A DNA stretch of 26,923 nt from Macrocybe gigantea (taxonomy: Eukaryota > Basidiomycota > Agaricomycetes > Agaricales > Callistosporiaceae), in the NCBI GenBank assembly GCA_011319805.1, contig SJRY01000269.1, forward strand, positions 1 to 26,923. Reading direction: 5' to 3'. The notes beneath the pieces were generated by a model. The model was not told the DNA's origin and did no database searches. It saw nothing but the letters and a program-made list of their open reading frames with translations. Every line of letters begins with the position of its first letter. The stretch's first letter is position 1. The translations under genes and the position numbers were made by a program. Shown here in pieces: positions 18,655-26,923 of the stretch.

Positions 18655-18973
18655 TGTTAGGCTAGACGAATCTCAGAAGGACTCGGGCAGACTAAGTGCG
18701 AGAGTGGTCTTGAGATGATGGCAAAAGGAATATTAAGCCTAGCGTTACTGGTACATCTGGGAGGCCTTATATACACTACAGTACTCGAGCACGGACCATG
18801 GGCTGCGCAATGCTATGGACTGCGGATGAGTAAGACTGGAAGGAGATGACTCAGGATGACTAGGGAAGTGGATGACTCGATGGCTGCGCGCTGCGCAGCA
18901 TGATGGGGGAGATAAGGGATGTGGGAAAGATAAGATAAGAAAATGAATAGTCCTTTGGGCGGCGTCTGTAACA
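18655..18973 (-). repeat. LTR2: 5' LTR of element A
   Basis: 319 bp. It shares three diagnostic bases with LTR3 of element B against LTR1 and differs from LTR3 only by small indels. It is followed by aacct, with no PPT on the right side, as expected for the 5' LTR of a minus-strand element. Confidence 0.93.
18730..18773 (-). promoter_or_regulatory. LTR promoter: TATA box and predicted transcript start (LTR2)
   Basis: Minus strand TATATAAGG (18773 down to 18765), then AGGCTTAATAT beginning 33 nt downstream at 18740, taken as the start of R. The same arrangement is present in LTR1, and in LTR3 with one base lost. The transcript start is inferred from spacing and from complementarity to the PBS. 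Confidence 0.5.
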
Positions 18974-19475
18974 AACCTCCCCGAGGGCACCGTTCAGCCT
19001 CCAGCCATATCGCCATCTCCCCCTGTGCCTCAGGCCCAGTCAGGGTGGTCACCTTCCACAAGTCCAATGCCCGCCTGCCCCCGCTTCGAGCCAATTCTTT
19101 GTACCTGTCTTCACCATTCCTTTCCAAGATCCTGCTACTGCAGGCAGCAAATCCTTGTATCAATGAAACCCATCTGACCTGCCCCAGCATGGAGATCACA
19201 AAGCACCATACCGCTAGGATACCATGAGAAAATTTTCTTCTCACATCCAAGTGACAATTCATTCTGAGATTACCATCATCAACTGGGTACAGTGTCAACC
19301 ACTTAAATGTGGCATCTCTGTGGAGACCTCAATTTTTGTCTGAAAGACCACAAATTGAAATTTAGAAAGGAAATACAGTCTAATTAGTGTAATTCTGCAT
19401 TTTCGAAAAATTGGCTGTATTATGTAATCATTCACTTTTGGGAGATTGAAAAACAAAAAATTATCAGAGTCCGCC
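18974..19475. other. Spacer between elements A and B, left part
   Basis: 18974-19230 is GC-balanced and open on the minus strand (ERNGEDRYKELARSGGRRAL, LTGPEAQGEMAIWLEAE), without a usable ATG and running into LTR2. It might be a gene fragment cut by the retrotransposon, but no family is recognised. 19300-19470 is AT-rich and contains an imperfect inverted repeat (TCAATTTTTGT / CAAATTGA, about 19330-19360). It is the likely promoter of the next ORF. Confidence 0.3.
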
Positions 19476-19871
19476 ATGGTCCACAGAATCGCAATGGCAT
19501 GTCTGAAGAAGAAAGAAAGTCAGGCAAAGAGGCAATGTGCCTTGGGAACAAAGTACTTCAACATGGGAATCATTGAGGAGCTGCTTGAAATTGTTATAGA
19601 CCTAAATTATGAGCCTGATCTTAATGGTCCCAAAGATGATTCTGATCATGAATCCATGAATGATCTGTCATTCAGTCTGGTGGATGAAGAGAAGGTGATA
19701 GATGGTTTGTTGGATGACAGTGAGGAGTCAGGTGGGGGAACTGAATCAGAAGATGATGAAGGAGTTGTTCACATTGAGACAAAGCAGCCAAGTGATGGGG
19801 GCAATGAAGAAATCCTTGAGAATTTTGTGGCCGAGGATCCAACAGACTACATGGAAAAGTGTACAAATTAG
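19476..19871 (+). CDS. Hypothetical acidic protein, 131 aa
   Basis: The ATG at 19476 sits in a strong context (gccATGg). The product starts with a basic helix (MVHRIAMACLKKKESQAKRQ) and becomes strongly acidic (EESGGGTESEDDEG). The stop is at 19871. Codon and composition differ from the GC-rich genes to the left. It may be the first exon of the gene whose later part lies at 20087-20654. No family is recognised; a transposon-encoded protein is possible from the context. Confidence 0.45.
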   Translation: MVHRIAMACLKKKESQAKRQCALGTKYFNMGIIEELLEIVIDLNYEPDLNGPKDDSDHESMNDLSFSLVDEEKVIDGLLDDSEESGGGTESEDDEGVVHIETKQPSDGGNEEILENFVAEDPTDYMEKCTN

Positions 19872-20086
19872 CTGCAACTACAGCACACAAATTTTGGCTA
19901 GAGATCTCTGTAAGTGTCCGAATCTCTGGAGTATCGAGCCACTGATTAGATTATCACAACAGATAGAATGGACAACCCACCAAGCTTCCAAAGCATGCAA
20001 TGCCAATGTACACAGGGGCTGGTCGAATGCAAACATACCTGCGAGAACAAAATCTATACTGAGCTGCAAAGGGTAGCACCAAGATA
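19872..20086 (+). other. Gap between the two spacer ORFs
   Basis: No long frame is open, but a short Cys-rich frame (MDNPPSFQSMQCQCTQGL, from about 19969) with further Cys residues ends just before 20087. It could be a small exon. No convincing intron pair was fixed. Confidence 0.25.
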
Positions 20087-20654
20087 ATGTCTTACTTCCA
20101 ACAAGGAGCAGCTCAGTGGGGAGCAATAAGTCAGGCTGGAGTGGTCACATTGGACTCAGACATCGAAGAGCTTCCTGCAGAGCGATATCCAAGTCAGCTC
20201 ATGGAATCTGAAATCAAGATTGTAGGTGTATCCTCACCTGCACCTTACACTGAGGCTGTCATGGAATCACACACTCTTCCCTCATCCCCACTCGTGTCAG
20301 AAAGTGAGCCTGCCACAGAATCACCTGATGTGAACCAATCCGAGCCCAAGCTGCCAGACCTACCACAGGCAATGGATACCACCATCACTGGCTCACATTC
20401 ACAGGAACCCAATGCTGCTGAATATTTGAATATGACAGAAGATGATGATGATGCACCAGACTCTGTCTCAGTCCTCGATCATGTCAAACAGCTTATCCGT
20501 GATACAAAGAAGTTTAAATCCTTCATCTCATTATTTAATCTCAATGCTGTCAAGCAGTTCATTGAGTTGTGGGAATGATACAAGCAGAATCCAAGGATTA
20601 AAGCACCTATGGTCAAAGCAAGTTTAACAATTGCAGGTGCCATTGGAAAAGAAC
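20087..20654 (+). pseudogene. Transposon-like hypothetical ORF, one internal TGA, cut by element B
   Basis: From ATG 20087 a Ser/Pro/Glu-rich segment leads to a structured end: VSVLDHVKQLIRDTKKFKSF, then NAVKQFIELWE, then TGA at 20576-20578. The same frame continues sensibly (YKQNPRIKAPMVKASLTIAG) until it runs into LTR3 at 20655. A CGA-to-TGA change would explain the stop, since Arg fits between WE and YKQNP. The end segment resembles the N-terminal region of DDE-element proteins repeated in Agaricomycete genomes, from weak recall only. The remaining part would lie beyond element B, outside the window. Confidence 0.45.
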
Positions 20655-20974
20655 TGTTAGGCTAGACGAATCTCAGAAGGACTCGGGCAGACTAGTGCGA
20701 GAGTGGTCTTGAGATGATGGCAAAAGGAATATTAAGCCTAGCGTTACTGGTACATCTGGGAGGCCTTATATACCTACAGTACTCGAGCACGGACCATGGG
20801 CTGCGCAATGCTATGGACTGCGGATGAGTAAGACTGGAAGGAGATGACTCAGGATGACTAGGGAAGTGGGATGACTCGATGGCTGCGCGCTGCGAGCATG
20901 ATGGGGGGAGAGATAAGGGATGTGGGAAAGATAAGATAAGAAAATGAATAGTCCTTTGGGCGGCGTCTGTAACA
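20655..20974 (-). repeat. LTR3: 3' LTR of element B
   Basis: 320 bp, TGTTAGG...TAACA. It matches LTR2 at the three positions that separate LTR2 from LTR1. Small indels lie at about 20694, 20774, 20893 and 20905. Confidence 0.93.
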
Positions 20975-20987
20975 TCACCCTCTCTTT
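20975..20987 (-). other. Polypurine tract of element B
   Basis: AAAGAGAGGGTGA on the minus strand, directly before the 3' LTR and identical to the tract in element A. Confidence 0.75.
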
Positions 20988-21405
20988 AGATTCGCGTCCT
21001 CGCGAAAAACCTTAGTCCAGCTGTCCCCACCCAGTATTGGTCTCCCAGGCGGTCGCGGCAGCGGGGCCCATGTATGAATGAGCTCTCATTATAGGCGCGA
21101 ATGTGAGGAGTGTGGTGGCGAGGAGTTTAAGCCGCCGGTTTTCTGTGCGAAGCATTTCCATTGCTTCGCGAAGCGCGATACGTTCAGCTGCAGTGGGGCC
21201 GGTCCCATCAGGGGTTCTCCCGGTCCAGAGGTGCGTGCGGACGGTCATAACATAGCGCATATATGCGCGAGTGTGATGGCGAGGGGGTCCATGTAGTCGC
21301 TAGCATTGAGAATCCTTGCCAGATTCTCGAGGTCGCTTGGGCGGTTGGGGTAGGTGCGCGGCTGCCCTCGCTGCTGTCGATGCTGATGGGGGCGTTGGTG
21401 GTCAT
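20975..21405 (-). CDS. Tail ORF(s) of element B
   Basis: The same ATGA overlap with the Pol stop occurs at 21402-21405. Here the first tail frame continues past the point where it stops in A (to ...YDRPHAPLDRENP) because one base is missing near 21269. The coiled-coil segment ALREAMEMLRTENRRLKLLA is in the next frame. Comparing the two copies shows that the region is coding-like but not which frame joins are real. Confidence 0.35.
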
Positions 21406-24400
21406 GAAGTGCGATTTTTGGTCTTCTTCCCTCTTGTCGTGATCCTTTTATCCTGGTTCGCAGTTTCTTTAGGAAGTGGTCTAGAGCTTGGCGCATTCCC
21501 AGCTCCTCTCTTTGATCCATGTGTTCTCTTCGTGTCCGTATCCTTTCCATTTGACCAGGAATAGTGTCCCCTTCCCTTGTTTCTTCCTTTTTAGGATCTT
21601 CTATCTCGTACTCTTCTTCATCATTTATGATTTCAGGGGTGGTGGTGATGGTCGCTCTTGTATCTTGAACGGGGTCCTTTGTAAGGCGTGAGCAGTGTTT
21701 CATTGAACACGGGGTGTATCAGCTGCCATGATGCTGGGAGTTCCAGGCGATATGCCGAGGCTCCTTTCTTTTCAACCACCTTGAACGGTCCGTATCGGAG
21801 TGCCGATAACTTCTTTGATGGTCGATTGACTGTGATATTGGTGGCTTCTAGCCATACTCTATCTCCTTTCTTGTATTCACGGGCAGGTCTTCGTCTCGCA
21901 TCGTAATTGTCTTTGGCTCGTGTTTGTGCATATTGCAGCGCGGCATTTGCTTCCTTTCGTATTTGGCTCATTCTTTTGACGAAGTCTTTTGCTGCGGGGT
22001 TATTCCCTTCTGTCGTCTGCGGCTCTCCTTCCAGGGGTGCATTCCATAGTTGAGGTAGAATGGTGTCCTTCGTTCCCTGGTGGTGTTGCTTTGTCATTGT
22101 ATTGGTACTCTGCAATTGCTATCCATTCTGCCCAATCGTCCTGTAGGTTGTTTGTGAAGCTTCTGAGGAAGGTCCGTTTCTTGGTGGATCGCTCCGCCTG
22201 TCCATCTGTCTGTGGGTGATAGGCCGTTGATAGGTTTTGCTTTGTTCCGAGTAATTTTAGAAGTGCTGTCATGAATCGTGCTGCGAACTGGGGTCCTCGA
22301 TCACTGATGATCTTTCGTGGAATTCCATGAAGCCGCCACACGTTGTCTCGGTATAGTCGTGCGAGACCCTCTGCTGTGAGTTCGGTCTTTGTGGGAACTA
22401 GGTGGATCATCTTGGTCAGGCGGTCTGTGACTGCGGCGATGGCGTTAAAGCCGTTCGAGCTGGGTAGCGGTCCTATGAGATCTACTCCGATATCTTCCCA
22501 TGGTTGTTGTGGGACTTCGTGCGGGTGCAGGGGTGCGTGTTTCTTTTGTCGGATGATTTTGTTTCGCTGACATGTTTCGCATCCATTGACATACTTCTTG
22601 ATGTCTGTCAGCATTGATGGCCACCAATAGGTGCGGCTTATGAGCTCGTGCATGCGGTATTGCCCTGGGTGTCCTCCGATGGGTGTGTCGTGGTGTTCAA
22701 ACATGATGTTTTCCTTCAGTTTGTTGTCTGGAGGAACATAGATTTTCCTCCTACATATACGATGTGGTCGTCTTCTGTGAACCAGTGTGGTTTTTCCTTC
22801 AGTCCTGTTGTTACGATCGTTTCCCTTCGTGCGCATTGTCGAATTTGTTCTATCCTTGAGGATTCGATCATCGTGATTCCTCTTGTTTGTATTGTTTCGT
22901 TATTTTCTGCTTCTTCTTTCTGTGGGTGTTCGTCCTCGAACATCATAAATTCGAAGTCTCGTTCATTATTCTCTTCCAGATGTCGAATGAATGCTGCTTC
23001 TTTGATCATTTGTATGTCGTCCTTCTCTGCTAGGTTTTCTTCATATCCTGCCATTCGTGACAGGACATCCGCTTTTCCATTCGCCTTTCCTGGTACGTGT
23101 CGTAGTTCGTAGTCGTATTCCTGTAATTTCAGGTACCAGCCAATCTGTCTCGAATTGAGTCGCTGCGGCTTCGGAAGTATGATAGGTTCTTGTGATCCGT
23201 CAATATTTCGAACTTCTCTCGAGCTTCGAGGAGGTATTGTCTCCATGTCTTTAGTGCGACCATTATCGCAAGAAGTTCCTTGTCGTAGATTTCGTAGTTT
23301 TGCTCTGCTGGGGTCATGCATCTCGAAATGAATGCAATCGGATGCCATAGTCCTTTCTGCTGTTGTGATAGTACCGCTCCAATGGCATATCCTGAGGCGT
23401 CCGTTTCGACTCGGAATTTTCCTTCTGTCTGTGGTAGTGCTAGAATGGGTGCTGAGGTTATATGTTGGATCAGTTCTTTGAAAGCGCCTTGTTGCTTGTC
23501 TGTCCACTGGAATGTTTTGTTTCCAGTCAACTCCGTCAGGGGTTTAGCGACCTTTGCATATCCCTTGATGAATCGTCGGTAAAAGTTCGTGAATCCCAAG
23601 AACTTTTGTAGTTCTTTCTTCGTCTTTGGGGTTGGCCAGGATTGTACGGCTGTGATCTTTTCTGGTTCCATTTCTACCTTCCCTTCTCCTACGATGTATC
23701 CTAGTACTGGGACTTTCGATGATTCCCAGACGCATTTCGGTCCTTTGATGAATAGGTCGTTCTTGTTCAGTATTTCCATGACTTCTATGGTGTTCTTTTG
23801 GAGTTCCTCTCGTGTTCGTCCGATGATTATAATGTCATCCATATAGATTATGCACACTCTTCTTCGTATTTGGTCTTGGAAGAGGCTCGCCATCATTCGG
23901 CTAAAAGTGCCTGGTGCGTTGCACTGCCCAAAATACATGACTGTCGGTTCGAAGAGTCCTCTTGCTGTTAGGAAGGCTGCCTTCCATTCGTCCCCTTTCC
24001 GATGCGCACGTTATTGTACCCCCAGATAATATCGATCTTGCTAAAGTACTTTGCTCCTTGTAGTACGTCGAGGAGCTCGCTGATGCGTGGTAGTGGAAAC
24101 TTGTCCTTGACCGTATATTTGTTTATTTCCCGGTAGTCTTGGATGAGTCGCTTGCTTCCATCCTTCTTATTGCGAAAGAAGCAGGGTGCTGCGTAAGGTG
24201 ATTTCGATGGGCGTATTTTTCCTGTTCGTAATCCTTCTTCGACGAAGGCATCTAGTTCCTCTAGCTCTTTCTGTGTCATCGGGTAGACCTTGCTCGGTAT
24301 CGTTTTGGGTGCATCCTTCGTTAAGTTTATTTCATGGTCCCATTCTTTGTGGTCTGGTAAGCGATCAAAGTTCTTCTCCTTGAAGAGGTGTTTGAATCTG

Positions 24401-25038
24401 ATCAGATATGGGGGTATCTGGGTTCCTGTCTTGTCGCTGGCTGTGGTTTTCGCTGGTTCAGCCACCTTCTGTATCTTGATCGTCTGGTGGTTTATTTTGC
24501 ACGTTTTGGGGCATCTATCGAAGACAATTTCTCCTGTCCTCCATTTGATTGTTGGGTTGTGGTAGACAAGCCAGTCATGTCCTAGTAGCATGTCGGTTTT
24601 TCCGATATCGAGTACGATGGCTTCCATATGCTCCTTGTGTCCTTTAATGTCGATGTGGACCTCCGCTACTCGGTCTGCTGTTTTCTGACGATTGGGTGAT
24701 CCGTCTGCGTTTATGATGGGAATCTTCTTGATTCGTCGTGTCTTCAGTCCTGTTTTTGCTACTATCGCGGTGTTGATGCAGGTCCTATCCGCTCCGCTAT
24801 CGACTTCTGGTGTTATCGTTGCGATTCCTTTTCGTGTTCGTATCCTCGCTGGTACTGCGAGCTCTTTCCTCTTTGGTGGTTTGTCCCCTTGGATGGTTTT
24901 TCTTGGTGCTTCAGATCGCTTGGCAGGAATGGTGTATTTCAGAGTATGGGATGATCTACATCCGGTATCGAAGCGAGTCTGTTTCAGTTGTATGGGTCGC
25001 GATTTAGCACCTCCTAGTCGGACCCTTCGGCAAAACCC
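21402..25038 (-). CDS. pol: Pol polyprotein of element B, frameshifted
   Basis: It has the same domains as in A: protease, RT with YMDD at 23834-23845, RNase H open through [13 protein letters not shown] finger, integrase with GVDLIGP and SDRGPQF, then the chromodomain. Frames broken in A near 16338 and 15165 are open here. Private breaks occur near 24000 (one G lost in NVRIGKGDEW), in the integrase around 22170-22195, where the glutamate segment is shifted, and inside the chromodomain (21500-21660). The breaks after LSYF (about 23180) and before KIYVPPDN (about 22740) are shared with A. Confidence 0.9.
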
Positions 25039-26151
25039 TCTTTGTCAGAGCTTTCTTCATCCTTGTCTTCTTCGTCCTCTCCTTCTTCTTCTTTCACTTC
25101 TCTGACCCGGGATTTTCCTTTCTTCTTCTTCTTGCAGTTTCGTGCATAGTGTCCCTTTAAGCCACAGTTGAAACATGTGACATTTGCTGCTCCTTTTCGT
25201 GGTTCCGGGCAGTTTCGTGAGATGTGTCCTGGTTTATTGCAGTTGAAGCAGTTGTTGCTTCGTACTTTGTCGACTTCCATGGCCTGTCCTGCTCCTCGGC
25301 TTGGATTTCCGGCCTTGCGCTGATTGCTTGTGAATTCTCCTCTCATCACATTTCTGTGTTCATCGATGTTTCGTCCAATCGCTCGAACTGTCTTGATATA
25401 TTCATCTCCATCTGTTGGAAGTGTGGAGATTGAGTGTACGGCTTCTGCTGTCCTTCGGTTTAAGCTCTTCTCGAGTAGGAAACGAGGGGCTGTTCCTGTC
25501 ATTCCTGCTTTCCCTGCGAGGTCTACGAATTCATCCAGAAATTCGTCGATGGGTCGGTTTCCCTGTCTGATGTTGAATAGTTTGCTTCCTGCTTGTGATG
25601 GCGACATGACTTGCTGAATCGTGTCTCTATCTCGGTTATGAAGTCGGCCCATGTGCTTTGGTTGTAGTGGTGTCGATCTTCTTTGATGCCCAGTGGGCTC
25701 CGGGTCCGTCGGTCATTCTAGACAGGACCGCTCCAATCTTCTGTGTATCCGTGAGGTCTCCATGTGCGGTTATGTAGAGTTTCATCTTTCTCCACCAAAT
25801 ATCGAAGGACGTTCGATCTCCTGTAAAGGATTTCGGGTCGGCGATGATTCCCTTGTATTCTGTCGTCATCCTTTGGGGGTTTTCTTCGTCGTTCTCTTGG
25901 TCTTGGTCTTCCTGTTCCTGGATCTGTTGTTCTTGGGTCTGCTGTGCTTGTACTTGGGCTTGCTGTTCTTGGAGCTGTTTCTGTCTTCGCTCCTCTCTCT
26001 GTTCTTTCCAGTAGTCTAGGTCGACTCCTGCGATTCTACAAGCTTGTTCAAAATCGGCCCACTCTGCGCGGTCGTCCGGTTGTCTTTGGTAATCCTTTTC
26101 GCTCCCTCCACCGATAGTATTCGTCCAGTCGCTGTTGCTTACTTTCGCCAC
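25014..26151 (-). CDS. gag: Gag of element B, frameshifted
   Basis: It is equivalent to Gag of A, with the same GTG context at 26151 and first ATG at 25869. Breaks occur near 26125, 26070, 25665 and 25612 relative to the open frame of A. Both CCHC knuckles are intact (about 25134-25250). Confidence 0.85.
25032..25038 (-). promoter_or_regulatory. Predicted -1 frameshift site, Gag-Pol junction of element B
   Basis: GGGTTTT in the same position relative to the Gag stop (25014-25016) as in element A, with the same downstream GGGTC/GACCC pairing. Confidence 0.65.
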
Positions 26152-26819
26152 GGTGGTGCGATTCTCTCCTTATGCAGTGCTTCGGCGGATTGGTCCTCTG
26201 AAGGGATTCGGTTTCGTTCCTGTGTGTCCTTGACTCTGGTGTCGTTCTCGTTGGTTCTGTCGTACGCTCTGTGCGTCGTGCCTCTCTGTATCAGTATGTC
26301 TTCCTCCTGTGTTCGGCGATTATAGTTCTCGATCTGTTGTCGCCTAAAATCTCGGGCTTGTGTTCGTTCTTCTCTCGTTTTCTTGCGGATGGGTTCGTCC
26401 TCTTCTTCGGCAAGAAGATTCTGGTCTGACCACAGCTCTTCTGGGCTTATCCCGTATTCTCCCTCTAGGAAGAGTTCTGCAATGAGTTGTGCTGCTCCTT
26501 CGCTGAGGATTTCAGCGGGCTCGTCTGTGGTGGTGAAGGCAAACTCTCTCAGAAATGCCTGTTCTTCGTCGTCGCTACTTGGTGTAGGTGTGCGCTCTCT
26601 CTTTCGTTTGTTTGGATTGCTAGTGTCTCTGCGGGTGGCGTGGACTGTCTCTGCGAATGGCGTGGACTGCAATGTTTGGTCTACTTCTCTGAGCCAAGTG
26701 CTCTCGTCGCTCGTGCTAGTGCTCGCTGGGTCGGCGACCGCTTGTCGTCGAATGTTGATCAAGTCTTTGATAAAGCGTGACGTGGTGTGTGTGTGAGTCT
26801 GAGCGAGTCTCGACGAGGC
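26139..26819 (-). CDS. ORF1 of element B (open, no ATG)
   Basis: Uninterrupted for over 220 codons, from the codon after the TAA in the PBS to TAA at 26139-26141. There is no Met codon anywhere in the frame. The product is hydrophilic: SDESTWLREVDQTLQ, a basic KRKRER patch that could act as a nuclear signal, an acidic stretch (AEEEDEPIRKKTREERTQ), and a basic end APPWRK. No domain is recognised. It overlaps Gag by about 34 nt in the frame one base ahead of it. It may be an N-terminal Gag extension or a separate protein made from a non-AUG start. Confidence 0.6.
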   Translation of the reverse strand, partial: ASSRLAQTHTHTTSRFIKDLINIRRQAVADPASTSTSDESTWLREVDQTLQSTPFAETVHATRRDTSNPNKRKRERTPTPSSDDEEQAFLREFAFTTTDEPAEILSEGAAQLIAELFLEGEYGISPEELWSDQNLLAEEEDEPIRKKTREERTQARDFRRQQIENYNRRTQEEDILIQRGTTHRAYDRTNENDTRVKDTQERNRIPSEDQSAEALHKERIAPPWRK

Positions 26820-26826
26820 TTAATAT
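26816..26826 (-). other. Primer-binding site of element B, self-priming type
   Basis: ATATTAAGCCT on the minus strand, two bases inside the LTR, exactly as in element A. The complement AGGCTTAATAT is at 26904-26914 in LTR4. Confidence 0.65.
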
Positions 26827-26828
26827 CT

Positions 26829-26923
26829 TGTTAGGCTAGACGAATCTCAGAAGGACTCGGGCAGACTAAGTGCGAGAGTGGTCTTGAGATGATGGCAAAA
26901 GGAATATTAAGCCTAGCGTTACT
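26829..26923 (-). repeat. LTR4: 5' LTR of element B, first 95 bp only
   Basis: TGTTAGGCTAG... identical to LTR1 and LTR2 as far as it is visible. It stops before the diagnostic positions and the TATA box. Confidence 0.92.

Larger units (their letters stand above)
12468..18973 (-). mobile_element. Element A: complete chromodomain Ty3/gypsy retrotransposon (chromovirus)
   Basis: A 6.5-kb element bounded by 320- and 319-bp LTRs that start TGTTA and end TAACA. The minus-strand order is 5' LTR (18655-18973), PBS, ORF1, Gag, Pol ending in a chromodomain, tail ORF, PPT and 3' LTR. The flanking pentamers are ttgat on the left and aacct on the right, so no target-site duplication is visible. The Pol order (PR-RT-RH-INT-chromodomain) places it among chromoviruses. 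Gag is open, whereas ORF1 and Pol contain frameshifts. Confidence 0.93.
20655..26923 (-). mobile_element. Element B: second chromovirus copy, 5' LTR cut by the window end
   Basis: It has the same structure as element A at a constant offset of about 8.18 kb through most of Pol and Gag. The left flank is agaac. The right LTR is only partly visible (26829-26923), so the target-site duplication cannot be tested. Differences from A are mainly 1-3 base indels concentrated in 20975-22480 and 25600-26600. The middle part (about 22500-25600) is nearly identical to A. Confidence 0.93.

Noticed and set aside
18813..19298. Minus-strand 161-aa frame as a real gene
   Set aside because: It starts at a non-ATG codon and runs through the LTR2 boundary; only the part right of 18974 could be a gene fragment, and it is noted as such.
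19325..19362. AT-rich inverted repeat as a transposon terminal repeat
   Set aside because: It is short, imperfect and has no partner at the other end or target duplication.
12468..26923. LTR copies as a tandem or CRISPR-like repeat array
   Set aside because: Four copies of about 320 bp pair up as LTRs around retroelement genes, with PBS and PPT in place.

Overview
The window looks like nuclear DNA of a mushroom-forming basidiomycete (Agaricomycete). The evidence is intron-dense genes with introns of about 40-60 bp, a Plavaka-type (CACTA group) transposase gene, a DUF6698-type gene, an AIM9/FMP29-like phosphotransferase, a GATA finger of the WRRSTLN type, and two chromodomain Ty3/gypsy retrotransposons. 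No rRNA, tRNA or CRISPR array was seen.

Layout. 1-1413 (+): an AIM9/FMP29-like phosphotransferase, open at the left edge and broken by several one-base frameshifts. 1414-2041: AT-rich non-coding DNA with an irregularly repeated 20-bp motif. 2042-3675 (-): a GATA zinc-finger gene whose N-terminal part is a degenerate coding minisatellite. 3922-8292 (-): a Plavaka transposase with about nine short introns, one of them GC-AG, and a very acidic tail. 8376-8397: a perfect palindrome. 8609-8935 (-) and 9157-9411 (+): two small unrecognised ORFs around a pyrimidine-rich gap. 9619-12466 (+): a DUF6698-type gene with at least eight introns. It ends one base before a retrotransposon LTR.

12468-18973 and 20655 to the window end hold two closely related minus-strand chromoviruses, A and B. 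Each reads LTR, PBS, ORF1, Gag (two CCHC knuckles), Pol (protease, RT, RNase H, integrase, chromodomain), a tail ORF, PPT, LTR. The 1.7-kb spacer between them carries an acidic ORF and a second ORF that is cut by element B.

The retroelements hold the most interesting material. (1) The bases at the predicted 5' end of the transcript are perfectly complementary over 11 nt to the primer site just inside the 5' LTR, as in Tf1-type self-priming. (2) The first ~1.05 kb of predicted transcript has no ATG in any frame in either copy, although two long staggered frames are kept open. (3) The Gag-Pol overlap holds a GGGTTTT slippery heptamer. (4) The LTR at 18655-18973 matches the LTR of element B better than its own partner, and A lacks a visible target-site duplication, so A may be a recombinant.

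A caution for the whole window: A and B differ by many 1-3 base indels but only a handful of substitutions, nearly all transitions, and the host genes break mostly by single-base shifts with their conserved motifs intact. Residual assembly indels are therefore at least as likely as true pseudogenisation.
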